From: Xenophilus aerolatus
GTDB taxonomy: Bacteria > Pseudomonadota > Gammaproteobacteria > Burkholderiales > Burkholderiaceae_C
Direction of reading: 5' to 3'
NCBI GenBank assembly: GCA_030418545.1
Contig: QAIB01000009.1
Coordinates: 1 to 64,000, forward strand
Length of the DNA: 64,000 nucleotides
In this document: piece by piece, positions 1 through 6,807 of the stretch
How positions within the stretch are numbered: position 1 is the first letter of the stretch
Layout of the letters: each line of letters starts with the position of its first letter
The notes under the pieces: generated by a model
What the model was told of the DNA's origin: nothing
Databases searched by the model: none
What the model saw: only the letters and a program-made list of their open reading frames with translations
Translations under genes and position numbers: made by a program

Positions 1-840
1 AGCGAAGTCGAGGCATTTCTGTCCTGGCTGGCGAACGAGCGCAAGGTTTCGGTCTCCACGCATCGTCAGGCATTGGCGGCCTTGCTGTTCTTCTACGGCA
101 AGGTGCTGTGCACGGATCTGCCCTGGCTTCAGGAGATCGGAAGACCTCGGCCGTCGCGGCGCTTGCCGGTGGTGCTGACCCCGGATGAAGTGGTTCGCAT
201 CCTCGGTTTTCTGGAAGGCGAGCATCGTTTGTTCGCCCAGCTTCTGTATGGAACGGGCATGCGGATCAGTGAGGGTTTGCAACTGCGGGTCAAGGATCTG
301 GATTTCGATCACGGCACGATCATCGTGCGGGAGGGCAAGGGCTCCAAGGATCGGGCCTTGATGTTACCCGAGAGCTTGGCACCCAGCCTGCGCGAGCAGC
401 TGTCGCGTGCACGGGCATGGTGGCTGAAGGACCAGGCCGAGGGCCGCAGCGGCGTTGCGCTTCCCGACGCCCTTGAGCGGAAGTATCCGCGCGCCGGGCA
501 TTCCTGGCCGTGGTTCTGGGTTTTTGCGCAGCACACGCATTCGACCGATCCACGGAGCGGTGTCGTGCGTCGCCATCACATGTATGACCAGACCTTTCAG
601 CGCGCCTTCAAACGTGCCGTAGAACAAGCAGGCATCACGAAGCCCGCCACACCGCACACCCTCCGCCACTCGTTCGCGACGGCCTTGCTCCGCAGCGGTT
701 ACGACATTCGAACCGTGCAGGATCTGCTCGGCCATTCCGACGTCTCTACGACGATGATTTACACGCATGTGCTGAAAGTTGGCGGTGCCGGAGTGCGCTC
801 ACCGCTTGATGCGCTGCCGCCCCTCACTAGTGAGAGGTAG
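1..840 (+). CDS. intI1: Class 1 integron integrase IntI1 (5'-truncated by window edge)
   Basis: Tyrosine recombinase that inserts and excises gene cassettes between attI1 and attC. The reading frame is open from base 1 and ends in TTSER-like tail LPPLTSER. Compared with the 337-residue protein as I remember it, 58 N-terminal residues are missing off the left edge and every visible residue appears to match. Catalytic residues are in place: Arg146 in [10 protein letters not shown] (262-264), the HxxR box in [12 protein letters not shown], and the nucleophile Tyr312 (760-762). The segment [19 protein letters not shown] is the extra domain specific to integron integrases, which separates it from XerC/D. 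It is transcribed rightward, so attI1, the Pc promoter and all cassettes lie left of the window. Confidence 0.97.
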
Positions 841-1017
841 GGCAGCGCAAGTCAATCCTGGCGGATTCACTACCCCTGCGCGAAGGCCATCGGTGCCGCA
901 TCGAACGGCCGGTTGCGGAAAGTCCTCCCTGCGTCCGCTGATGGCCGGCAGCAGCCCGTCGTTGCCTGATGGATCCAACCCCTCCGCTGCTATAGTGCAG
1001 TCGGCTTCTGACGTTCA

Positions 1018-1042
1018 GTGCAGCCGTCTTCTGAAAACGACA
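1018..1042 (-). repeat. IRi, 25-bp Tn402/class 1 integron terminal inverted repeat
   Basis: Read on the minus strand it begins TGTCGTTTTCAGAAGACGGC, the 25-bp initiator-end repeat of Tn402-family elements, with the outer tip at 1042. Everything to the right is therefore target DNA. Tn402-family insertion makes a 5-bp duplication; the right copy would be GTTTT (1043-1047). The matching left copy is outside the window. Confidence 0.95.
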
Positions 1043-1113
1043 GTTTTCGGATCGCCAAAGTCGTCGATGAATGTTAATATACCCGTCAAGTTTTCAATGT
1101 CCTGATTGCGTCA
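1043..1113 (+). promoter_or_regulatory. Probable remnant of a res site and resolvase promoter region
   Basis: These 71 bp sit between the integron tip and the resolvase start codon. Serine resolvases normally bind a res site directly upstream of their own gene, and Tn402-family integrons are known to target such sites. The segment has an A/T-rich core (ATGTTAATATA) between TCGTC and CCGTC, loosely like a resolvase subsite. The rest of res, if it exists, would be split off beyond the left end of the integron. The location is seen; the assignment as res is inference. Confidence 0.45.
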
Positions 1114-1680
1114 ATGAATCAACGTATAGGGTACGCCCGCGTATCGACCGATGACCAGCATTTGGACCTGCAGCGCGACGCGCTCACGCGGGCAGGGTGC
1201 AGCGCGATCTACGAGGAAGCGGCCAGCGGTAAGAGCGCAGCCCGCCCGGAGCTTGAACAGTGCCGAAAGGCTCTGCGGGCTGGGGACACCCTTGTCGTCT
1301 GGCGGCTGGATCGGCTTGGCCGCAGTTTGCCCGACTTGGTGCAGATCGTGGCCGATCTTGAGCGGCAAGGCGTGGGCTTTGAGAGTTTGACGGAGAGGAT
1401 CGAGACGGGCAGCGCGGCGGGTAGGTTGGTTTTCCACGTGTTCGCGGCATTGGCCGAGTTCGAGCGCGGCTTGATTCGGGAGCGCACGCAGGCCGGGCTT
1501 GCTGCCGCTCGCGCAAGAGGCCGGGCCGGTGGTCGGAGACCGAAACTGGACGAACAGCAGGTGCGTGAAATCAAGGTGTTGTTGCGCGACCCTGGCATTC
1601 AGGTGGCCGACGTTGCTCGTCGTTATGGCGTGTCTCGAACAACCTTGTATAAGCACGTGGGCGTCGTCGCTCCCAGGTAA
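1114..1680 (+). CDS. Serine resolvase/invertase family recombinase (TnpR/Pin-like)
   Basis: 188-aa small serine recombinase. It starts MNQRIGYARVSTDDQ, where the Ser of RVSTDDQ is the nucleophile, followed by the catalytic-domain signature VVWRLDRLGRSLPDL, the arm AALAEFERGLIRERT, and a C-terminal helix-turn-helix (VADVARRYGVSRTTLYKHV). Length and domain order are normal for TnpR/TniR/Pin proteins. It differs from Tn21 TnpR and no tnpA lies beside it, so it more likely belongs to the recipient island or plasmid than to the integron. Its stop overlaps a possible upstream start of the next gene (TAATG), hinting at co-transcription with the defence-like genes. Exact subgroup is uncertain. Confidence 0.9.
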   Translation: MNQRIGYARVSTDDQHLDLQRDALTRAGCSAIYEEAASGKSAARPELEQCRKALRAGDTLVVWRLDRLGRSLPDLVQIVADLERQGVGFESLTERIETGSAAGRLVFHVFAALAEFERGLIRERTQAGLAAARARGRAGGRRPKLDEQQVREIKVLLRDPGIQVADVARRYGVSRTTLYKHVGVVAPR

Positions 1681-1730
1681 TGAGGACACAGGATGCCTAC
1701 AATGGAAACCTGCACGGCACTGGTGGAGGA

Positions 1731-2621
1731 ATGAGTATCTACAGCGCAGCACAACTTTCCGCCTTGACTCGGCTGTTCTCCGCCACAGTTTTCCGTGAAA
1801 TGGCGAAGAAGGGACGGTCCGGCTTGTTCCGTCGATTGCTCGGGCAAACTGATTTGATCGAGCGTGTTGGGCCGTGCGCGACTGTCGGTGATACTTTCGA
1901 TTCCGCGTTCAATATTCTGAAAATCGCGGGGCATCGTGACGAATATATCTATCGAGCAGCGATCAGTCAGAAAGTGCTGATGGGAACACATTCGCTCCGC
2001 ACTGCCTCAATGCTTAATGAGTTTCGCGTTGGTAGCTGCAAAGCTGATCTCGTCATCTTGAACGGTACTGCGACCGTCTATGAGATCAAGTCGGAGCGGG
2101 ATTCTCTTGCGCGGCTTGTCAACCAGGTCGAGAACTACAAGCGGGTTTTCGCCAAAGTGAATGTAATCGCGAGCGAAAGCCATATCGACGGTGTACTGAA
2201 TACGATTCCTGACGATGTAGGAGTGATGTGTCTTTCCAAGCGCTACCGGATTACATCAGTGCGCGAAGCAGCAGACCGTCCGGAGCGAATCTGTCCGGTG
2301 ACTGTGTTCGAGTCGTTACGTATGGCCGAAGGTATCTCAATTTTGCGGGCGATGGGTGTTGCGGTACCGGAGGTTCCCAATACACGGAAGCATACGGCGA
2401 TGCGTGACCTCTTTGCCATGCTTGACCCAATTGCGGTACATGCGGAGATGGTGCGGACGCTCAAGCGGACGCGTGACCTTGCACCACTCGGCGGCTTTGT
2501 CGACCGATTGCCTAAATCCTTACTGGCTGCGGCGTTGTCGGTATCGGTACCTCGTTCTGATCATTCGAGGCTGATTGACGCTACAGCCACCCCGTTGCGC
2601 GTGGCCATGACTTGGAGCTGA
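1731..2621 (+). CDS. sce7726 family protein (PD-(D/E)xK-like)
   Basis: A ~296-aa protein of the sce7726 family. Its core has Glu97 (NEFRVG), Asp106 (KADLVI), and Glu118-Ile-Lys120 (YEIKSERD), followed by RLVNQVENYKRVF. This is an E...D...ExK arrangement like restriction-endonuclease-fold nucleases and is the family's conserved block; nuclease activity is inferred, not shown. I chose ATG 1731 because the protein there begins MSIYSAAQL; an upstream ATG at 1680, overlapping the resolvase stop, would add 17 residues of unlikely composition. The GGAGGA next to 1731 is unusually close, so the start is uncertain. The sce7725 homologue follows 7 bp later, as in other genomes. GC is visibly lower than in the chromosome to the right. 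Confidence 0.8.
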   Translation: MSIYSAAQLSALTRLFSATVFREMAKKGRSGLFRRLLGQTDLIERVGPCATVGDTFDSAFNILKIAGHRDEYIYRAAISQKVLMGTHSLRTASMLNEFRVGSCKADLVILNGTATVYEIKSERDSLARLVNQVENYKRVFAKVNVIASESHIDGVLNTIPDDVGVMCLSKRYRITSVREAADRPERICPVTVFESLRMAEGISILRAMGVAVPEVPNTRKHTAMRDLFAMLDPIAVHAEMVRTLKRTRDLAPLGGFVDRLPKSLLAAALSVSVPRSDHSRLIDATATPLRVAMTWS

Positions 2622-2628
2622 CCCACGT

Positions 2629-3564
2629 ATGTACCATCCCTATTTTCGCGGAAAACAATTCGAGCTCATCACGATTCGCGAAATGGCCGAGTTGCTCGCC
2701 AAGAAAAATTTCGTGCCCGTGATTGAACCTGTCCGCGAGTCGCTCGGCGGGCTTAAGAAGACGTTAAAGACGGTATGCGACGCTGGTGGACGTGCAATTG
2801 TTATCGTGAATCCCTACCACGGCGATCATCAGGAGGACGGGGCGAGCATCACCGGTCTCCTACAAGAAGATTTCAAGAGCGGTGGCAATATTTTAGCTGG
2901 CATCCTACTGCGTAGTGACATGACAGTTGACGAAGTCATGACGTGCTATCACCAACATGCTGATCATCACCCTGTTCTAATCCACGCAGGCTTCACCGAT
3001 CCCAAGGCCTTGGCGGCAAAGCTGGAAGACGGCATGCCCGGTCTCACTAACGTTTTCATCGAAGATCATGCCAAGCTTCTTTACCGGAAACACTATGACC
3101 AGAGCACCCGCATTCTAGTGCGTGACGGATTTAAACGACTGCGCAATGCCGATTACCCTCCAATGGAGGAATTTTCTGATCTCCACGTTACCTATGGTGA
3201 TCTCGGCATGGTGGGTTTTGGGGATTTCCTGATCGTTGGCGACGTCTATAGCGAGGGTGGAGGTCCTGCCTATGCTGTCGCAATTCACCTGACTTTCATT
3301 GATCCTGACAAGGACGATGTCATGTATGTCTATCACTTTGTCTCGGACACGAGGGACACGCCGACTGACCCTGCCGGCAAGTTCGCGCAGGCGTTGGCGA
3401 AGTTGATAGCAAAGTTGGACAGTGGAACCTCTCACATTCTTGAGACCGAAGCGATCAAGGAGTTTCGGGAATTCCACGCCAAAGGTCATTTCCCTGGTCT
3501 TGGTTACGTCAAAAAGCTCTCGATGAAACATCACATCGAGACGCTTGCTGCTTATGTCGACTGA
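2629..3564 (+). CDS. sce7725 family protein (Beta-protein-like)
   Basis: 311-aa protein of the sce7725 family, usually the partner of sce7726 and distantly like the Beta protein family (PF14350). It begins MYHPYFRGKQFELITIRE, the typical opening, then NFVPVIEPVRE and ILLRSDMTVDEV. No signal peptide or membrane segment is evident. The molecular function is unknown. A GGAG lies about 11 bp before the ATG. It is 9 bp upstream of the RES toxin-like gene, making a compact trio. I infer it works with sce7726, possibly as a two-component effector or in restraint of the RES protein; nothing in the sequence proves which. Confidence 0.78.
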   Translation: MYHPYFRGKQFELITIREMAELLAKKNFVPVIEPVRESLGGLKKTLKTVCDAGGRAIVIVNPYHGDHQEDGASITGLLQEDFKSGGNILAGILLRSDMTVDEVMTCYHQHADHHPVLIHAGFTDPKALAAKLEDGMPGLTNVFIEDHAKLLYRKHYDQSTRILVRDGFKRLRNADYPPMEEFSDLHVTYGDLGMVGFGDFLIVGDVYSEGGGPAYAVAIHLTFIDPDKDDVMYVYHFVSDTRDTPTDPAGKFAQALAKLIAKLDSGTSHILETEAIKEFREFHAKGHFPGLGYVKKLSMKHHIETLAAYVD

Positions 3565-3573
3565 GCCAGTTGC

Positions 3574-4599
3574 ATGGCAAAGCGTTTTTGTTGCCCGGAA
3601 TGCTTCGACGATCACGCCTTGCGTGATCAACTTTTTCCTTCGCTTAATCCTGGTCATGGGGTATGCGACTTCTGTGGGACCACGGATACCCAACTCGTTG
3701 AGCCAAGCAGGCTTGCCAACTATTTCGAGCTACTAGTCAATGTCTATGAACCGAGTGAAGATGGGAAGCTGCTGGTCGAATGGATGAAAGATGACTGGCA
3801 GCTTTTCAGTCATCAGCGCATGGACATCGCCCATGCGAAAGAGCTTCTCGGCGAGATACTTGACGATGGTGAAATTGTTCGGCGCAACTTTGTACCGTCG
3901 GCGAGCTATATCAGTGAAGGTCTCGCGCAATGGGATATGTTGCGCGACGAGATGATGTATGGCAACCGCTGGTTTCTCGATGTTGCTATTGACTTAGATC
4001 GTCTCCGCCAACTGCTCGACATGCTGCTTGGCCAGAAGTTACCGCAGCAGTGGTATCGCGCTCGAATTCGCACCGACGACGATGTTTTCCCAATCGAACA
4101 AATGGGGGCGCCGCCGAAGCGGCGTTCCTCACATGGTAGGGCCAATCCGGCCGGTATTCCTTACCTTTACCTAGGGTCGCTTCCAGATACGGCTGTGGCT
4201 GAGATTAGGCCACATACTGGCGAGTTTGCTTGTGTCGCCGATTTCAGGGTTCCAGAAGTCAAAGCTGTGGATTTACGCAATCCACGTAAGCTCGTGTCTC
4301 CATTTATCTTGACCGACGCGAGCGAGATAGGCCAGTTGCGTGCCGATTTGCCTTTTCTTGAGCGTTTAGGTGAGGAGCTGACGCGTCCAGTTCAGCCGGC
4401 AGGGGCAGCGATTGACTATATTCCAAGTCAGTATCTCTGCGAGTTCATCAAGAAGAGCGGCTTCGATGGTGTCGTTTATCGAAGTTCGGTGAGTGACGGC
4501 ATCAATCTCGCCTTATTTAACCCTGAGCAAGCGGTAGGTGGTTGCGTTGAGCTATACAGCGTGGCCAAGGTGTCGGTCCAGGTTGCTGCCTCCAAATGA
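3574..4599 (+). CDS. Zinc-ribbon, HEPN-like and RES-domain NAD+ phosphorylase-type toxin
   Basis: 341 aa. An N-terminal zinc ribbon is formed by Cys7-x2-Cys10 and Cys31-x2-Cys34, followed by a helical region of about 40-155 matching the HEPN/RES N-terminal type. The C-terminal RES domain has WYRAR (Trp160-Arg162), PYLYLGS (Tyr197) with VAEIRP (Glu210), and VVYRSS (Ser304-Ser305), then NLALFNPEQA. RES proteins such as MbcT and ParT degrade or transfer NAD+, and the Arg/Tyr/Glu/Ser pattern is retained, so NAD+ consumption is the likely activity. RES toxins normally sit next to an Xre-type antitoxin; none is present here, and sce7725/sce7726 occupy that place. The HEPN RNase motif is not clear to me, so that domain may be structural or regulatory. 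Confidence 0.82.
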   Translation: MAKRFCCPECFDDHALRDQLFPSLNPGHGVCDFCGTTDTQLVEPSRLANYFELLVNVYEPSEDGKLLVEWMKDDWQLFSHQRMDIAHAKELLGEILDDGEIVRRNFVPSASYISEGLAQWDMLRDEMMYGNRWFLDVAIDLDRLRQLLDMLLGQKLPQQWYRARIRTDDDVFPIEQMGAPPKRRSSHGRANPAGIPYLYLGSLPDTAVAEIRPHTGEFACVADFRVPEVKAVDLRNPRKLVSPFILTDASEIGQLRADLPFLERLGEELTRPVQPAGAAIDYIPSQYLCEFIKKSGFDGVVYRSSVSDGINLALFNPEQAVGGCVELYSVAKVSVQVAASK

Positions 4600-4667
4600 G
4601 GTTTCATTCAGAATCGCTTGGCGGACCAAAATCGCCGCACAGAATCAGTGGATAACAGGGGCTAGAA

Positions 4668-5708
4668 ATGAGCGAACGTGATGACCTGCTCGCTTCCGTC
4701 GCGAACGAGATCAGGACCTACCGAAAAGGGGACCTCCCCGAGCCGACGCCGGAGCACGTCGATCGTTGGCTTCATCAGTTCACGCCCGCTCAGCAGTTGC
4801 CGTTCCTGCGCGAGTTCGAGCACGTCATCAAACAGACCTTCTTCACGCGAAAGAACGTGAAGGACTTCCTACGCGCCCTCGTTACCAACCAGAAATTGGC
4901 CGGGGACGACCCTTCGGCGTACTGGTCGTCAGCGAACTTCCTGAACATCCAGCAGAACGGGCAGAGCCAGAAGGAGATGCTTAAGCTCTTCTCGAAGTGC
5001 CTTGCAGATGAATGTAGCCTCGACCTGGATAACTGCGGAGAGGCTGGCGGCGACTTCATCTATCTCGACGACGTCATGTTCAGCGGCAACCGCGTGGGCA
5101 ATGACCTCGAGCCGTGGATCGTCAACGATGCACCTCAATCGGCCACGGTCCATGTCATCGTTGCTGCCCTTCACTCGGGAGGCTCGTACCTAGTCGATAA
5201 GAGGCTCAAGGCCGTGATCGCGCAGTCGAGGAAGAAGATCGCTGTCAAGTATTGGCGTGCCCTCGAGATTGAGAACCGCAAGTGGTACAAGAACAGTTCG
5301 GGAGTGCTCTGGCCCACGGCGGCTCCAAACGTGGCCGAGGTTCAGGCATACATGGCCCTGCCGGCGAAGTTTCCCTTCGAGCCTCGGCAGCCGAGCGCAG
5401 CAGCGATCCAACCGTTCTCCTCGGAAGCGGGCCGCCAGGTCTTGGAGAGTGAGTTCCTTATCGCCGGCGCCCAGATCAGGGCGATGAGCGAGAACCCGAA
5501 GCAGTCCATGCGCCCTCTAGGCTTCAGCCCGTTCGGCGTGGGCTTTGGCTCGATGATCGTCACCTACCGGAACTGCCCGAACAACTGCCCGCTTGCAATG
5601 TGGTGGGGAGATCCGGAGGCGACCTCGGGCGCCCTGCACTGGTATCCGCTGCTACAGCGTGAGGGCTATTCCTCCGCGAGGAACATCTTCGATGACCTCA
5701 CGCTCTAG
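4668..5708 (+). CDS. Phosphoribosyltransferase-like conflict-system protein (PRTase-CE type)
   Basis: 346 aa. A helical N-terminal part (about 1-110) precedes a phosphoribosyltransferase-type PRPP loop, IYLDDVMFSGNRVGND, with Asp134-Asp135 and Ser139-Gly140. The C-terminal block with NCPNNCPLAMWWG and ALHWYPLLQREGY resembles the conserved end of PRTase-CE proteins, a family predicted from genome neighbourhoods to act in biological conflict. The expected chemistry uses PRPP or a ribose-phosphate ligand; the substrate is unknown. The ATG at 4668 has AGGGG about 6 bp upstream. Its stop overlaps the start of the NADAR gene by 17 bp, indicating translational coupling. Its GC is higher than the sce/RES genes to its left, so it may be a separate acquisition. 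Family call moderately sure; function not known. Confidence 0.7.
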   Translation: MSERDDLLASVANEIRTYRKGDLPEPTPEHVDRWLHQFTPAQQLPFLREFEHVIKQTFFTRKNVKDFLRALVTNQKLAGDDPSAYWSSANFLNIQQNGQSQKEMLKLFSKCLADECSLDLDNCGEAGGDFIYLDDVMFSGNRVGNDLEPWIVNDAPQSATVHVIVAALHSGGSYLVDKRLKAVIAQSRKKIAVKYWRALEIENRKWYKNSSGVLWPTAAPNVAEVQAYMALPAKFPFEPRQPSAAAIQPFSSEAGRQVLESEFLIAGAQIRAMSENPKQSMRPLGFSPFGVGFGSMIVTYRNCPNNCPLAMWWGDPEATSGALHWYPLLQREGYSSARNIFDDLTL

Positions 5709-6345
5709 CACCGATCAACCTGAGAACAACCTCCTGCGGACCTATGTCCGCAGCGAGGTCGTTGTCGTCTACAAGACGAAGGAGGACTTCGGCGGCCTGT
5801 CCAACATGGCCTCGGGGTACCCCTTACAGATCAACGGCGTCCGTATCCTGACGACGGAGGCTCTTTATCAGGCATGCCGCTTTCCCCACATGCCGGAAGT
5901 CCAGCGGGAAATCATCGGGCAGCATAGCCCGATGACCGCCAAGATGAAGAGCAAGCCGCATCGCAAGGACTCAAGGTCGGATTGGGACGAGGTCAGATAC
6001 AAGGTTATGCGTTGGTGTCTCCGTGTGAAGCTTGCGCAGAATTACGCAGAGTTCGGTCGGCTTCTGCTGGCCACGCGCGATCGGCCGATCGTCGAGCAGT
6101 CACGCAAGGACGACTATTGGGGGGCCAAGTTGGCGGATGAGGCCGGTGACACCCTAATTGGGCAGAACGTCCTAGGCAGGCTTCTGATGGAGTTGCGGGA
6201 GAAGCTTAAAGACGACACGGATGGCATGCTGAAGACCGTGCCGCCTCTCGGTATCCCGGACTTCCTGCTGCTGGGCAAACCAATCGAGACCGTCTCGGCC
6301 AGGAGCTCAGGCAATGGGCAGAAACCGCAACCCGCATTGTTTTAG
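5692..6345 (+). CDS. NADAR domain protein (YbiA-like ADP-ribose/N-glycoside chemistry)
   Basis: 217 aa from the ATG at 5692, which overlaps the previous gene; the frame is open further upstream but that part reads as a shadow of the PRTase gene. NADAR landmarks are GGLSNMASGYPL, TTEALYQACRF (Glu56), DYWGAKL (Trp143-Gly144) and GQNVLGRLLMELRE. Family members hydrolyse N-glycosidic bonds; YbiA-type proteins act on riboflavin intermediates, and DarT1-linked NADARs remove ADP-ribose from guanosine in DNA. Usual members have Glu-His in the first motif (EHxYQA); here it is EALYQA, so the exact activity may differ. Coupling to the PRTase-like gene suggests a shared nucleotide-sugar substrate or an effector-and-antidote pair. 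No DarT is present in the window. Confidence 0.82.
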   Translation: MTSRSSTDQPENNLLRTYVRSEVVVVYKTKEDFGGLSNMASGYPLQINGVRILTTEALYQACRFPHMPEVQREIIGQHSPMTAKMKSKPHRKDSRSDWDEVRYKVMRWCLRVKLAQNYAEFGRLLLATRDRPIVEQSRKDDYWGAKLADEAGDTLIGQNVLGRLLMELREKLKDDTDGMLKTVPPLGIPDFLLLGKPIETVSARSSGNGQKPQPALF

Positions 6346-6395
6346 CTGACAAGGTATGAAGGCCGATAGCCAGGACGCACGCCGGAGGACATGAG

Positions 6396-6602
6396 ATGAC
6401 AAAACTGCACCAGGACAATCAAGCTGAGCCGTTCTTCATTACTGAGGACGTGGAGGCGGAGTTGACCGCCGCCGGTTACGAGTTCGAAATGCCGGGCCAT
6501 GCGCGAACGGCGAGCATCCGCGAGTTGTTTGGGTGGCGGCCCGGCGAGACGTTGGCCGAGGCCGTCAACCGCCTCCAGGCCAAGCCATGTTCACTCTCAT
6601 GA
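6396..6602 (+). CDS. Small protein of unknown function, third gene of the PRTase-NADAR group
   Basis: 68 aa. GGAGG at 6384-6388, 7 bp before the ATG, is one of the better ribosome binding sites in the region, supporting translation. The sequence is acidic at the N-terminus (EDVEAELTAAGYEFEMPG) and ends in RELFGWRPGETLAEAVNRLQ, plausibly two short helices. I do not recognise the family. It lies 50 bp after the NADAR gene in the same direction. A role as antitoxin or regulator of the preceding pair is possible but rests on position only. Confidence 0.6.
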   Translation: MTKLHQDNQAEPFFITEDVEAELTAAGYEFEMPGHARTASIRELFGWRPGETLAEAVNRLQAKPCSLS

Positions 6603-6750
6603 CCTGCACGTGGTATTTAACATGGCATCAATCGTCACGCAATCCATAACTATTTGATTTTAAAGTTGTTTTTGTGATTGTTGATGATAGAGTGGGAGTG
6701 ATCCGAGCGATCCACCGACGCTGCGGCGTCTGAGCGTTTCCGGCCTGGAA
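6603..6750. other. Probable right boundary of the acquired region (no gene seen)
   Basis: No convincing ORF. Bases 6640-6690 are strikingly A/T-rich (for example ATTTGATTTTAAAGTTG) before composition switches to the ~70% GC of the chromosome. The first chromosomal-type repeat begins at 6751, so the island must end between the 68-aa gene and there. I see no tRNA end and no Tn3-type terminal repeat, so the integration mechanism is not visible. Confidence 0.5.
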
Positions 6751-6790
6751 CGCCCGTCCTGCGGGCGTGAGTAGCTATCGAATCGATAGC
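6751..6790. repeat. Two-hairpin intergenic repeat, copy 1
   Basis: Hairpin CGCCCGTCCTGCGGGCG (6751-6767) followed by a perfect palindrome GCTATCGAATCGATAGC (6774-6790). This is one of ten related copies in the window. It lies 17 bp before the histidine kinase start and is the leftmost host-type repeat. Confidence 0.8.
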
Positions 6791-6807
6791 ACCCCTGCTT
6801 CGGCACA

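Larger units (their letters stand above)
1..1042 (+). mobile_element. Class 1 integron 5'-conserved segment, partial
   Basis: The stretch after the intI1 stop (841-1017) and the terminal repeat (1018-1042) match the known outer end of the class 1 integron 5'-conserved segment from memory. It holds no other gene; a 108-codon frame overlapping it is not a gene. Only this outer edge is visible, so I cannot tell whether the left part carries cassettes, a 3'-conserved segment or tni genes. An intact IRi points to the Tn402-associated, transposition-competent form and not to the older chromosomal class 1 integrons of environmental betaproteobacteria. Confidence 0.92.

Noticed and set aside
779..1105. 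A 108-codon frame spanning the intI1 end and IRi
   Set aside because: It overlaps intI1 in another frame and runs across the transposon tip; known class 1 integron ends contain no gene there.
5593..5691. Upstream extension of the NADAR gene
   Set aside because: The extra residues come from another frame of the PRTase-like gene and lack NADAR features; ATG 5692 fits the overlap pattern.
1043..6750. Integron cassettes with attC sites right of intI1
   Set aside because: Cassettes lie on the attI1 side, which is left of the window. No attC-like imperfect palindromes were seen between these genes.
6603..6750. A tRNA gene or Tn3-type terminal repeat at the island edge
   Set aside because: No cloverleaf and no GGGGTC-type end found; the boundary is inferred from composition and gene content only.
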